Shown here piece by piece: positions 22,786 through 34,093 of a stretch of DNA of 64,000 nucleotides. The notes under the pieces are model-generated. The model had not been told where the DNA came from. It ran no database searches and was given only the letters and a program-made list of their open reading frames with translations. A program made the translations under genes and the position numbers. Position 1 is the stretch's first letter. The number at the start of each line of letters is the position of its first letter. Location of the stretch: positions 620,001 through 684,000 of the forward strand of contig BLAL01000334.1 in assembly GCA_015698045.1 (NCBI GenBank), read 5' to 3'. Origin of the DNA: Rhizophagus clarus (Eukaryota; Glomeromycota; Glomeromycetes; Glomerales; Glomeraceae).

Positions 22786-24210
22786 TAATTTTTTTCAGAT
22801 GGAAACTTTTTGTAAATTGAAGAAGATCAAATTGATCACTTAATTGCTGGAATGAGATGTTTGTTATTAAGTCTAAAATACCTAAAAGTAACGTATTTTT
22901 GAAATTGAAGAATAGCATCAGTTTGGTACAGACATAACCAAAAATGTGCAAATGTTTCTTTTTCTTGTGAGCATAGAAGACAATCAGAATCTTGATAGAT
23001 GTCATAATATTGTTATTTAGTCTTTTCAAGAACAGCTAATTATTCTGACAATAGCTTGTATTTAAAAATCATTTTACGATGTTGTTTAAAATTAGTTTCT
23101 GATTTTTCACCATTGTTGCATAATATCCATAAAGTTAGGTCCCAATCAACAGTGTATCTATATTTATAATTTTACAGTAAGTATAGAAAGGATATATAGT
23201 TCTTAATATTAGAACTTTTAGTAATAAATTTCCGTATTTTTCTTTCAATAGGTGCAGAACCCCATTGAGGTATGAAACAAATATTATTGAAATAATGTTG
23301 TTTAATGAATAACCTGAGAAGATCAGAATCGTAATGAGCTGTTTTACATGCTTGATCAATTTGATTGTTAAAGTTATCATTGTTGTGTGCTTTAACTTTA
23401 TTAAAGTGAATGTTTAAATTTTTTGATATAATAAGTGAGATTATATTATTTATAATAAGATTGTTATTCAGAAGTCGAAAGTAATCTCTAATCAAAATGT
23501 TGAATTATTGTAGATTCGTTGTATTATGTTGATCAAGTTCTGGCTGTCTGTGTGAATATCTACATGACATCTTTGAATTGTGAAAAGTTCTGCCCTAAGA
23601 GACGAGGGCCAATTTTCTACAGCTGATGTAAAAGAGTGTGTTATATTATTCGTATCTGATATTCATATGAAGTTGTTACTTTATTTATTGCTTGTTGTAA
23701 ATGTGAGTTGATGTCAATTGGAATCAAATGGTATTTATCTCGAGTGATAGTTGAGCATTGTCCAGTGTATAAAATTGATATGTTGGAAATTTTGCACTCA
23801 ATATTGCAAAATGATTCTTGTATTTGATCTCTTTCTGGGCGTTTAGAAGTGTAAAAGGAAGTTGTATTTTCGCATCCTTGACAATGACTTATTTGTAATT
23901 TGTTATTGTTATTCATTGATTCCATGTTGTAATGTTCTAGTGTGAAGGTTTCTTTTTCAAAGTTTACATTCTTTTTTGGAGTACCCATATAATATTCAGG
24001 GTAATCATTTACTGTGTTGAGTAAAATTGGTTTAGATGTATAATTTTTACTTATCCTTTCCACTTCACTTTCTTTAGAGAATTGTTGTGTAGTGATCAGA
24101 CAAGTTGTAAAATTGGTATTGTAAATATGATTAAGGAGAGATAAAACTTCTAGGTTTGTATTCAATGTGGAAATGACTTTATAATACCATTTGAGAGCAA
24201 GAGTATATGG
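22786..24210 (-). pseudogene. RNase H and C-terminal part of LINE copy 2
   Basis: The minus-strand piece 23172-23495 reads KVKAHNNDNFNNQIDQAC, the last conserved block of RNase H. 23641-24210 codes 190 residues with RNase H-region character, including the cysteine pair HCQGCEN. Near 22900-23030 a CLLC..ET..HLWLC reading gives the C-terminal zinc knuckle common in LINEs. Frames change between the pieces. The MITE at 24211 cuts the longest piece at its upstream end. Confidence 0.65.
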
Positions 24211-24615
24211 CAATGGTGGGTTTTGGACTTGTCCAATTAGTTTTTTTAATTGAACAGTATTGGACAGTCCAAAACCAGTTTTGGACAGTTTTGGACAGTT
24301 TAAAACTATTCAAAAATAAATTTTTATTAAACTAAAAATAAAAAAAAAGAAAGTAAATATCTAATGAATTGAATGGACAATAAATTAATGTAAAATCACA
24401 AAATAATACCAAAAAAAATACCTTAATTTTAATTAATTATAATATTATTTTAATTATTGGTTAAAATCAGGCATAATTTTGGCTTGAATTAAGTATTTAG
24501 TCATGTGATCTGTCCAAAACCTGTCCAATGGAAAAAAGGTTTTAGTTTTGGACAAGTTTTTGGACAAGTTTTGAACAAATGTCCAAAACGTCCAATTGTC
24601 CAATTACCCAACATT
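24211..24615. mobile_element. 405-bp MITE with TTTTGGACA subterminal repeats
   Basis: AGTATATGG flanks it on both sides (24202-24210 and 24616-24624). Ends match as inverted repeats: AATGGTGGGTTTTGGAC against AATGTTGGGTAATTGGAC. The word TTTTGGACA or TTGGACA recurs several times at both ends. Removing it restores the LINE reading around 24201-24640. No coding capacity. Confidence 0.8.
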
Positions 24616-25133
24616 AGTATATGGTATATTAAATTTGTTTCTTATTTTGGTAATGCTTAAAAAAAAACCATTTTCTGAAAGTATTTGTTCTAAAAAGAGA
24701 ATTTGATATTTCTTAAAAAAGTTAGATGATAGAAATATGCATCTTCTAATATGTGAAGTAATGGTATTTGTGTTCCAGAGATCAACAAATCATGTGACAA
24801 ATTATTAATCAAGGAAATGTTATGATTTTTCAATAAGTTGAACAATGTGATTAAGAGGAGTTTGGCTAACAGAGACGATGGAAGCCATTCCTTATGTTGA
24901 ATATTCTTAAGTTGTAAATGTGTTATTTTACCTAGAATCGAAACATTATTAATTTGTATTAAGATGTTGGTAATTTTGACTTGATCTTGATTGTCACAAA
25001 TGTCTTTGATATTATAGATTTTGTTAAAAAAAATCTCATTCAGTGTAGTAATTGAGAGACATAATTTTTCTTAAATGTTGACAAAAACTGTTTCATAATC
25101 TTATCCATGAATTTTTTGGTTAAGCACTTTAAC

Positions 25134-25573
25134 AGGACTGGGAAAACTAATAATAGAGGTCACGTGACAATAGTAAATTGGTGAGTTTACCCAAATTAAA
25201 AATATTTTGCATAAGTAATTGACTTAAAAATCTAACAATCCTACACAGGAATGTCTGAAGTATATAATGAACCATAAATTATTCTTGTAAAATTAATATT
25301 AACTGAGATCATTAAATTTTCTGAAAAAATTTTTATAATAATGTGAACCACTTTTAAAAAAATTTATTAATTATGCGAACCACCCTTTTGTGTTATATAG
25401 AATATATAAAAATTTAAATTGAGTGTATAAATGGCAAATTTAACTCTAACCTTAAGCAGATATTATTAGTTCACACATTTGGCTTCATTAAAAATTGAAT
25501 ATATCAAAAATTAATCAATTTTACCAGTGTGCTGGGTGCTACAGTGACCTCTATTATAAGATTTCCCAGTCTT
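25134..25573. mobile_element. 440-bp hAT-type MITE
   Basis: The 8-bp ACTTTAAC lies on both sides (25126-25133 and 25574-25581). Ends are AGGACTGGGAAAACTAATAA and, inverted, AAGACTGGGAAATCTTATAA, matching at about 26 of 30 positions through AATAGAGGTCAC. It is inserted in the LINE copy 2 region just downstream of RT. Confidence 0.8.
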
Positions 25574-25599
25574 ACTTTAACCTGTGACCAATATTAAAT

Positions 25600-27231
25600 T
25601 CTAGAGATGATAACGCTATTGAAAATATAGATCACATGTTTATCAGTGATCTTTTTTCTAGCATATTTGTCTTAAATCATTAATTTCATCATTAATTCGT
25701 TTGATTGTTGATTGAAAAGTATTTCTTTCATCAAAGTATACACCTAGTATGCAGATAGAACTTCGAGTTTGTGTAATTTTAGTTTTGGTCTATATTTTCC
25801 TTGTTTATATCTAATTAAGAGTTCAGATTTCTCTTTATTGACTTGAATGTCATTCAATTTATAAAAGAAGTCCGCTATCTCAAGTATTTTTTTAGGTTAT
25901 TTTAGCTAAGAGCAAGCCATTGAGTATCGTCCATATATACACTGGATGATATTGTAAGTTTCTCTATTTCTTCAGATGTATCTTCACTGTAAAATTTATT
26001 CAAGGCTATCTTAGATGCTTCTATAGTATAGCCAAATTTTCTTTGTTCTATCTCACATAATAGGGATCGTAGTATATACCCATAATAATGGTGATACAAC
26101 TTCCCTTTGATCAATGCCAATTAACACGTCATATGGATCGGTTAGACTATAAGCGGTAATTACTTGATTTTGTCAATTTTTGAAAAGGCTGGATATTATC
26201 ATTATAAAATTTGACAGTATTTTAATATAGTCCATTGTCTTTTCTAGCATGAATATATTAACATGATCATAGGCTTTCCTTAGATCTTGGGAGAGAGAGA
26301 AGCTAGAGCTCTTTGTTATGTTCTTTTGCATCTTATATTACTTTATTAATCATGTATATGGGCTCAAAGGTAGAATTGCCAGGTAAAGCAGCGAATTAGT
26401 TCCCTTTGAGTACGTTATTATTTTTTAATATTTGACTAAGGCGTCTATTTAGTAGGCTAATGAAAGCTTTCCTAGGAGTTTTGAGAAGTGTAGTCAGTCT
26501 AGTATTTGTTAAATTAGCGAAGAAGGGTTTTGGCTTTGGAATAGGGTAAATAGTAGCTTTCTTCCATTCGTCTGGTATGTCATTTAAATCTATACATATA
26601 CATATAAAGGCGTGAAAGATAGATTGATTGTCTTCATTCAAATTTTCAATATTTTGTATGATATGCCAGAAGGACCAGCAGCTTTATTGTTAGAGAGAGA
26701 TTTAACATTATCTATCCATTTGTCAAGCATTAGATATTTCATTAAATCATTATATATGGTGTGTTGTATGTCATGTTTAGGTTGATATTGATCTCGCCAT
26801 TCAGAATGTTGGGATAAATTCTTCTCATAATTGATAGTTCCAGCTATCATTTGAAAATGAAGATTGGTCTGCTCTTTAACTTCAGCATCTTCAGTATAAA
26901 GAGTATATTCATTATTATCATTTTTATATACTTTGTCGATTGAGAGAGTCGTATGAGGACGATTTAAAACAGACTTGATCATCTTCTTTTTGTCTGTTTT
27001 GTAATTTTAATTCCTCTCTTGTATGAACATATCCATTATATTCTTTTTATATTCGTATGTTGCATTGATATATTTGGATTCTAACATTATGATAGCATTC
27101 TGTAGTATGTCTTTGTACTTATAAGTTTTGTCATGTAAAAAATGACTTGAGATTGAGATATTATGCCTCTTCAAGATTGAAATAACTTCCAAAAGATTAT
27201 TTGATCTATTACCATCAAACCTTATGTGCAT
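25600..27231 (-). pseudogene. Reverse transcriptase part of LINE copy 2
   Basis: 26396-26641 reads DEWKKATIYPIPKPKPF and TRLTTLLKTPRKAFISLLN, the first RT blocks of non-LTR elements. 25902-26120 holds VYMDDTQWLA, the catalytic YxDD box. 26638-26982 has NNKAAGPSGISYKILK just before RT. 27007-27231 is the linker from the endonuclease. The order and spacing are those of a LINE ORF2. Stops and frame changes separate the pieces, so no active enzyme remains. Confidence 0.8.
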
Positions 27232-27740
27232 AGAGGTAATGTATAATATTATTTTTTTAACATTTCTTTTAACATGTTCAAATCTTTTTTAAAATCAGAG
27301 TCGTATAATGGATGATGTTTTTGACTAATCTTTTTCTTTTTCTGTTTGATATTAACCTTAGCACTATTCATTATGGCTTTTCAAAATGAATTCCATAATT
27401 GATTCAATTGTTTTTGTGTGTTAATACCTCATATTTTGTTAGTTGTGAGTTTAATATTTGGATCATCCAAATATTCACTTATGTCTTTATTGAATTTATC
27501 CCAATTCCAATCGCTTTCAGTTTTTTGCATTTCGTCATAGCAATATATAATTTTTGAAGGAGGTTGGCATTTTTGTTTGTTGTATTCATTAATTAGAATG
27601 TCATCCATGAATAAATCAAGGGTGATTATTCAATGGTCAGTTTTAATAATCGGTTGGACATCTTGTCGTTTAATGTTCATAGTCGATAGTAACAGATCTA
27701 TATTACATCATATATAATTGATCTTATTATGAGCATAATT

Positions 27741-27984
27741 AGGACCCCAAAAACTCTATAGATAGCTTGCCATTAAAAATTAAAATGGGTAAAGTGATAG
27801 GAAAATTTTTTGCAATTCATTACTAAAAATGGCTAAATTACATATATAAAAGGAAGGTGATACCAATTAATTTTATTATGAATTTTTTCCTTTTTTGATC
27901 AATTATTCAATAGGAATTTGGGTAAAGTTCATATTAAAATTTCAATTTTTTAGACTAACCTTTATATATAGTTTCCAGGGTCCT
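27741..27984. mobile_element. 244-bp hAT-type MITE
   Basis: GCATAATT (27733-27740) and GCATGATT (27985-27992) flank it. The ends AGGACCCCAAAAACTCTATA and, inverted, AGGACCCTGGAAACTATATA match. LINE copy 1 lacks the insert (18313-18343). Both arms carry AATGGGTAAAG-like words also seen at 46520 and 51360. Confidence 0.8.
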
Positions 27985-27992
27985 GCATGATT

Positions 27993-28860
27993 AGTGTTGT
28001 TGGGAATATGTGTATACATATCTGATATGTTATCACAGAATATTGATGTGGTTTCTTTAATAAAGTGTTTTTTGAAATAGTCGAATACTGTATGTCATGA
28101 CACCAGTGAGATTTGTTAATAAATTCATATTTGTTTCACTTTATGTTAAAATCTCCTATGATTTGACAAAAGAGTCTACGCATTGGTTAGTTCCAATGTT
28201 CAATTTGCTTATATATTCTTTTGACTTGTAGTTTTTCACATTAATATTGGATGATGCAGATTTTCTTCTTTTTTGTATAAAAATTGATAAATCCAATTCA
28301 TCCTTCGAAATATCAAAATTGTTGTACATAGAATGCATATTCTTTATTAATTAAGAATTCTATGCCTGACCCCTTCTTCCCTTCAGTCATAAAATATAAT
28401 TTATATTTATCTTGAACTGTATATTCAAGAATTCTTAATGTGTCTTTATTAACATTAGTTTTAGCTAGACTGAGAATATTGATATTGTTAGTCTCAAATA
28501 TTCTATTACATCAACAATTTTTTCTTGATTAATTGTTTGTGTATTTAGGATTGCGATTCTAAAATTAACTTTTTGTGTCTGTTAAAGAACATGATTTGAT
28601 GAATTGTTTTATTTCTTGTTTGAGGAGAGGGGTTTGATTGATTTTGTATTTTGTTTGTTAGCTGGTTGTCTATAATAATTGCACACTGATAGTTGATAGT
28701 ATTGTAAAGAAGATTTATGTATCGATGTTGATTTCAATATTGGCATCTTCTTCATCATCTGTTGGAAGATACTCCTCATTATCATCTAACAGAATAAATT
28801 GTTCTATTGTGGATGAAGTAGTGAATCCTAAGAAGTTTTGTAAGGCACCTTCGATCATTC
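27993..28860 (-). pseudogene. Endonuclease part of LINE copy 2
   Basis: Near 28150-28165 the minus strand reads IIGDFNIK, the GDFN block of apurinic-type (EEP) LINE endonucleases. 28156-28338 and the text up to 28860 align by eye with LINE copy 1 at 18.3-18.7 kb. It is broken by stops and by the MITE at 27741-27984. Confidence 0.65.
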
Positions 28861-28861
28861 C

Positions 28862-29353
28862 TTAAAGACTACCAGTTGCTTGATCTACTTTCTGTGCAAT
28901 CGTACATTGTATTTGAAGCAAGTTTTCAATTTGTTCCTCTTCTGAGGATGATAAATCATTATAATCTGAGCCTTTTCTAACTCTTTTATTTTGTTCATTT
29001 TTATCACTTTTTGGAGAAGAAGGTAGTGGAGTTAGTGATTTAGTTCTCTGAGAATTTGAGGTACCAGATACCAAATTAATATTTTTAAGATGTTCTTCTC
29101 TGTCTTTTCTAAATTGGGTAATAGTTGAACTAAATGAGTCAATATGTTCTCTAAGTTTAGTGAATTGTTGAGTAATTTGGATTTCTAGTTGCTTAACAAG
29201 ATTATCTACTAATGAACAGAAATATTGTTGTTGTTTATCTGAGAGGTCCTTGTTCTGATTATTCAATTTTGATTGGTGATTGGTGATTGGTATGTTTTTT
29301 ACCATTTTGAGAATTGTGTGATAATCCTTTAGGATTGTTATTATTTTGAACAT
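28862..29353 (-). CDS. ORF1-like protein of LINE copy 2 (coiled coil)
   Basis: A 163-codon open frame at the 5' end of LINE copy 2. Residues about 30-100 are rich in Q, K, L and I with heptad-like spacing, as in coiled-coil ORF1 proteins that bind element RNA. A basic and acidic tail follows (NKRVRKGSDYND, SSSEEEQIENLL). No zinc knuckle or RRM is visible, which sets it apart from the ORF1-type proteins at 34 and 49 kb. The first ATG may be upstream of or inside this frame; a downstream M near residue 17 is also possible. Confidence 0.5.
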   Translation of the reverse strand: MFKIITILKDYHTILKMVKNIPITNHQSKLNNQNKDLSDKQQQYFCSLVDNLVKQLEIQITQQFTKLREHIDSFSSTITQFRKDREEHLKNINLVSGTSNSQRTKSLTPLPSSPKSDKNEQNKRVRKGSDYNDLSSSEEEQIENLLQIQCTIAQKVDQATGSL

Positions 29354-29400
29354 TATTGTTTTTCCCTTTAAAGTGTTTTTGGCATTATTGTTATTAATTC

Positions 29401-29820
29401 CTTATATTATAGTGTTTTACATCAAGTAATATTGTGAGTAAGTTACAGGTGAGTTGCGGGTGTTCAGTATATTATAAATATTATATTATCATGGGTGAAT
29501 CGCAGATGAGTCACGATAAAATTATAACATAAGTAAGATTTATTTTAATTTGATCAATTAGAGTAATAATTTATTACATCATTAATGAGTAATATTATTA
29601 ATTAGACTTTTTTTTAACACCTTTTTTTTAATTTAGTGATAATTATTATAATATCATTAACAAGTATATATTGTTTAATTTATTGAAAAAAAAAATCTAA
29701 TTCTATTTAAAAAATTTTCAGTTTTCCATTTTTCCATTTTTTTTTAATTCCATTTAAAAAATTTTGTTTTTCTATTTTTTCATTTTTTTTTTTTTTTAAA
29801 AAAAAAAATTTAAATTAAAA
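29401..29820. other. Non-coding AT-rich stretch
   Basis: No gene seen. TGAGT and GATGAGTCACGA words lie near 29500. A T-rich run with an imperfect duplication (CCATTTTTTTTTAATTCCATTTAAAAAATTTT) lies near 29720-29800. Confidence 0.35.
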
Positions 29821-29825
29821 AAATC

Positions 29826-30510
29826 ATGTGGACTGACGATGAAGTAAAAATATTGATTAATGAAAGAAAGAAAGGTAACAAGCACTACCACTCACTTGGT
29901 GAGAGTAGTTGCAAAAGGGCTTGGTGAACCTCCATTGAAGGTAAAATCAATCAATGATTTAGAACAAATTATACAAGATAACAGGTCAGTAAAAAATTGC
30001 ATGGAATTGTGAAAGATTGTCAGGTAAATATTCAATATTATATATTACTGTTATTACTTCTTCAAAATAAACTAATTTTACATAATCTTTGTTAGTTAAT
30101 GGAGTTATCCCTTAATGGAAATAGAAGAGGAAGACAAATGAGAAATGGAGAGAGGTATCATTTAGAATTTAGAAAACGCTTTTGAAAAAAGCCAAATAAA
30201 TATTATTTTTGAATCTTGTAGCGTAATTTAATTTTTAAATAGTATTAATATTTTAGGATTATAATCATAATGGCAATGGTCACAATGGGTACAATGGTTA
30301 CAAAGGTAACAACAGCCACAACATCAGCAGCAGCAACATCAGAATCTGCAATATCAGCAGCAGCAACATCAGAATTACCAGCAGTAACATCAGAATAATT
30401 AGGAAGTAGTTCAGAATCAGTAACATCAGGATCAAAAAGTGGTTCAGATATTTGATGATGAAGATGACTTAAGTCAGGCTAATCAATTAAGTCTAGCAAT
30501 TTGAAAAATT
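29826..30510 (+). pseudogene. SANT/Myb-like gene with Q-rich tail, decayed
   Basis: It starts MWTDDEVKILINERKKGNKHYH, a SANT/Myb-like first helix (W-x-D-x-E-x-x-x-L). A frame change near 29895 leads to RVVAKGLGEPPLKVKSIND. Around 30260-30420 CAG/CAA-rich 30-bp repeats code long glutamine runs with HQN. Proteins of this kind bind DNA and also occur as partners of Harbinger-type transposases, but nothing here decides between host gene and element. The frame change and several stops mark it as dead. Confidence 0.45.
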
Positions 30511-31480
30511 GATGATTAGTTAATATTATTCATTTTAATAAAAATATTTTTATATTATCATAATTATAAATTATCTTTGACTGTTTATTATACCAAATAT
30601 TTTACTATTAGTATTAACAACTTTATTATAAAGGTTAAATCGCCAGATATCTATCTAATTCGTTATAAAGATTTAATTTATTTATAAATGTTATATTACA
30701 ATATGTCTGTTATAATATAATACGCCTATCATAATGTCAGTATTCTAATAATTTAATTCACAGAAAAATATAATTAACAGCTGAATGCTGTCATCATATA
30801 CAATATGAATAAGAAAATCATGCAAATTTACGTATTTATAAATAAATTACATTACACAAATTTTCATGTTAATACATGTTAATTAATATATTGGAAACTG
30901 GCTATGTAATTTAGCCAATAATGGTAATAGTTATGAGCAGATGATCAGCCAAATGGCTTTTGCGAATTATCAGCCAAGTGCTTTGGTAATTAAAAAATCA
31001 ACATGCAATTATATATGATTTTTTTATAAAAGTGACAATTATTCCCACTTTTTGTTAACAATTCAGTCGTACCTCCACTTTTGTTATTTGTATTCTCTAT
31101 AAGAAATATGAATAACAAAATTGGAGGTATAAACAACAATGGTCTTTATAAATTATTTATATTTTTCAATATTTCATTAATTTGCATTTTTTATGAGTTT
31201 TTAAATTTCTTTTTGTAGTAAAATATTGCAATAATTTCTTTTATTTCTCACTTTTTACGAGTTTTTAAATTTCTTTTTGTAATAAAATATTGCAATAATT
31301 TCTTCCATTTCTGCAATATTTTGCAAGTTTTCTTTTTTTTGAGTATAGAAATGACATTATGACAGCTTATCTCCTTTTTATAAATTTCTGGTTCATGTAT
31401 TTTCCCCCTTTTTCTAATTTATAATTCATATATTATCCCATTTTAATAAAAATATTTCATTGAATTTTTTCTTTCAAAGA
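30511..31480. other. Non-coding stretch with a 64-bp tandem duplication
   Basis: No gene seen. At about 31195-31320 a 64-bp unit, starting GAGTTTTTAAATTTCTTTTT, is present twice. Confidence 0.5.
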
Positions 31481-32910
31481 TGGCTACCAGGCGTCATAAG
31501 AATAAAAGTGAGGAGACTTCTAAAAATAAACGTATAAAAATGTCTGAGGATAGCGTCAAAGATATATGTATATATAATATATAATATAACATATTTTTTT
31601 TATAAAAAAATTATATATATATTAAAATTATATTTTATTGTTAAAGTTAGTAGGAAAACAATAGAAAAACTTTTAAAATATGATTCAAAAATAGTTTCAA
31701 AGATAGATATACTTATTAATGGCCAAAAAGATATTGAAAACCATTTGAAAGATGTAGAAAATAAACTCAGTGAAAACAATAACAAAACTAATAATACAAT
31801 AGATCAGGATTACATAAAGGTAATAAGATGAATATTGTTAATATAAAGTTTATGCCTCAAAGTTTATGCCTCAATGCTAACATTGTTTGATGAAAATCTT
31901 GTTAAAAAGTTGCAAATAATTTATTTGAAAAATTAATTTATCCATCTCAGGATGAATATAGAGACGCAACTGAAAAATTTCTTAAGGATGAAAATCCAGA
32001 ATTTTTGAATAAGTTTAGAAAAAATAAGTGAACTCTCTTTTATGAGAAAAACATTATTCATAATGTAAGTTAAAGCAATTTTGATCATTATTAAAATTTC
32101 TTATTAATAATTTTTTTTAATAGTTAACTAAACAATACAGAAGTGTTAGAGGCATATATACGTCAAGGGTAAAAGACAATCAATATACTGTATTTGAATA
32201 ATATAGATGCAAATTGCCATCTGTCAATTTTCAAAATGTAACATGGAAAATACAAGAATGGAAAAATAAATCTGAAGTAAAGCAGTGTCATAAAAACCTC
32301 TTTAAAAGAGTAAAGAATGACCCTGTAACATATATGTTATTAATAATTGAAAATTTGTGCAATAAAAACAAAAATCTATCAAAAATATTAATAGCTTACG
32401 CTATTAGTATTTGTAAGACATTTTTGAACCTCCAGAAATTAGGATATTCATATGAATAAAAATTATTAAAACTAAAAATAATTAAAAATTTAGTAAGTTT
32501 TAATTTAAATTTTATAAGATGTTAGTTAGTTAATTACAGTTATTTATTTATTTTTTTATTTTTTTATTTTGTTTTTTTTTTTCTAGCAAAAGTTAGAAAA
32601 CAAAGAAAAGTTTTTATGTTTTAAGACTAAGGATAAATCTTCATCAACTGATGCTGACAATAGTAAATTAGATAAAGGTGCTAATGATAATAAAGGTACT
32701 AATACCAATGGTAAGAATGCTGATAAAGGTGAAGGTGATAATACTGATAGTAAAGGTGAAGGTATCAATACTGATAATAAAGGTGGTGAAGGAGCTAGTA
32801 TCAATAATAAAGGTGAAGGTATTTATGATTCTAATGGATCATACAATATTGAAAAAGAAGACTGGTATTTAAATAGTTTATTTGATAACTACAAGTTGTG
32901 TAGAAGGTAG
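31480..32910 (+). pseudogene. Multi-exon gene of unknown function, near intact
   Basis: The plus strand begins MATRRHKNKSEETSKNKRIK near 31481, a basic N-terminus that may target the nucleus. Further exon-like blocks follow: a coiled-coil part (31650-31820, ENHLKDVENKLSENNNK), 31930-32065 (FEKLIYPSQDEYRDATEKF), 32120-32459 (SVNFQNVTWKIQEWKNKSE) and a last block to 32910 with repeated DNKGEG. GTAAG-type donors follow blocks near 31819 and 32065. At about 32030 an in-frame TGA stands where a tryptophan (TGG) would fit, and TAA/TGA codons occur near the joins of blocks 4 and 5. It looks like a member of a lineage-specific family that has recently died, or a gene whose exon edges I misread. No domain is recognised. 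Confidence 0.45.
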
Positions 32911-34077
32911 TTTTTTTTTTATTATTTTTTTTTTATATTTTTTTTTTATATATATTACATATATTATATAATAATTATTTTTAAAATATATAATACATAT
33001 TATAATAGAGCTACCTTAACGCAAATTTGTATAAAATTATAATAACAAATTAATTACGATTTATTTTTTATACAGATAAAATTTTTTTTTTGGTAATAAA
33101 AGGCAATATACTGCTTAAAATAAATTGAATTTAAAATTCTGTTATAATTTTTTTTAGTTATGTTAGGAAATTTTTAAATATTTAATATATAAATTTACAC
33201 ACTTGATGCAAAATTGCAAACTTATATAAATTTATATTTAAATTTGTATTTTATAGTTATGATATATAAACTTTAATCTATATCAAAACTATAAAATATT
33301 TTATAGGAATAATATATAAATATGGTAATTTATGTCTTGTACCTTTTTTTTTAATTGGATAATTATAATTAAGGTCATAAATATTACTTTTTAGATAACA
33401 AAATTATAGATAATAAAAAGGGCAAATATTTTTATTAAAGACAAATTTTCTGATATTATAATTGTCTGGGATCTTAATGGTCTTAATACAGATTATTTTA
33501 GATATTTTCTGGCCAATCAAATTAGACTGATCTTGCACGTGATTTATTTAATATGCATATCATACATGCGTCTTTTAACTATAATCTTTTCTGTTTATTT
33601 TTAAAGTTATTTCCATGAGTTTACCATCTAAGAAGATATTGAGAATACAAGCAAAATCATGAAATAATGGAAAAATAATCATTTGTTTAATATTTTCTAT
33701 TAACTTTTTCCTAGAAACATTTTGGTCTTTATATTTATTTAAGAAATCAACTAAAGCTTCTAGGTCTATAATTAGTATTATAAAAAAATGATGTGTTCTT
33801 GTTAATGAAGTCTGAGAAAAAATCTATTATAACATCATAAAAATGGTTTAAAGGTGAAGTCTTTAAGTCAAAGTCTAAGCAGGATCCTGAACACTATATA
33901 TATAGATCAGATAAAAATTTTAAAATTTACTATGATCAATAAGCAAATTATTTTAAGTTTTGCTAAGCAAACTCTTATTATAACCTTTGAATTTTTTACT
34001 CTATTAAGCAATTTTTTTCTGACATATATAACTTTATTTAAGTATAAAAAGATAATTTAATTATAATAAATATATAT
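32911..34077. other. Non-coding stretch with scraps of retroelement sequence
   Basis: 33440-33600 reads IIVWDLNGLNTDYFRYFL on the plus strand, like a LINE endonuclease GDLN block. About 33600-33900 on the minus strand resembles 49900-50000 (shared words around ATCTATTATAACATC), so it is probably a scrap of the ORF1-type family. Confidence 0.35.
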
Positions 34078-34093
34078 ATAGTAATAGTAAATT

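Larger units (their letters stand above)
18727..29400 (-). mobile_element. LINE family X, copy 2, near full length, decayed and riddled with insertions
   Basis: Non-LTR retrotransposon on the minus strand. The 3' end is a T-rich run at about 18727-18757 (poly(A) in the sense direction, with AATAAA just before). Reading 5' to 3' there is an ORF1-like piece (28862-29353), an endonuclease, RT with YMDD (near 25930), and RNase H (KVKAHNNDNFNNQIDQAC near 23400). A C-terminal CxxC..H..C knuckle lies near 22900-23030. The body without insertions would be about 6.4 kb, a normal size. Inserted later: a hAT element (19604-22777) and MITEs at 24211-24615, 25134-25573 and 27741-27984. Many stops and frame changes make it dead. 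Confidence 0.8.

Noticed and set aside
18720-29400. LINE copy 2 inserted inside LINE copy 1
   Set aside because: The continuation of copy 1 was not found to the right of 29400; copy 1 more likely just ends at 18720 next to the tail of copy 2.
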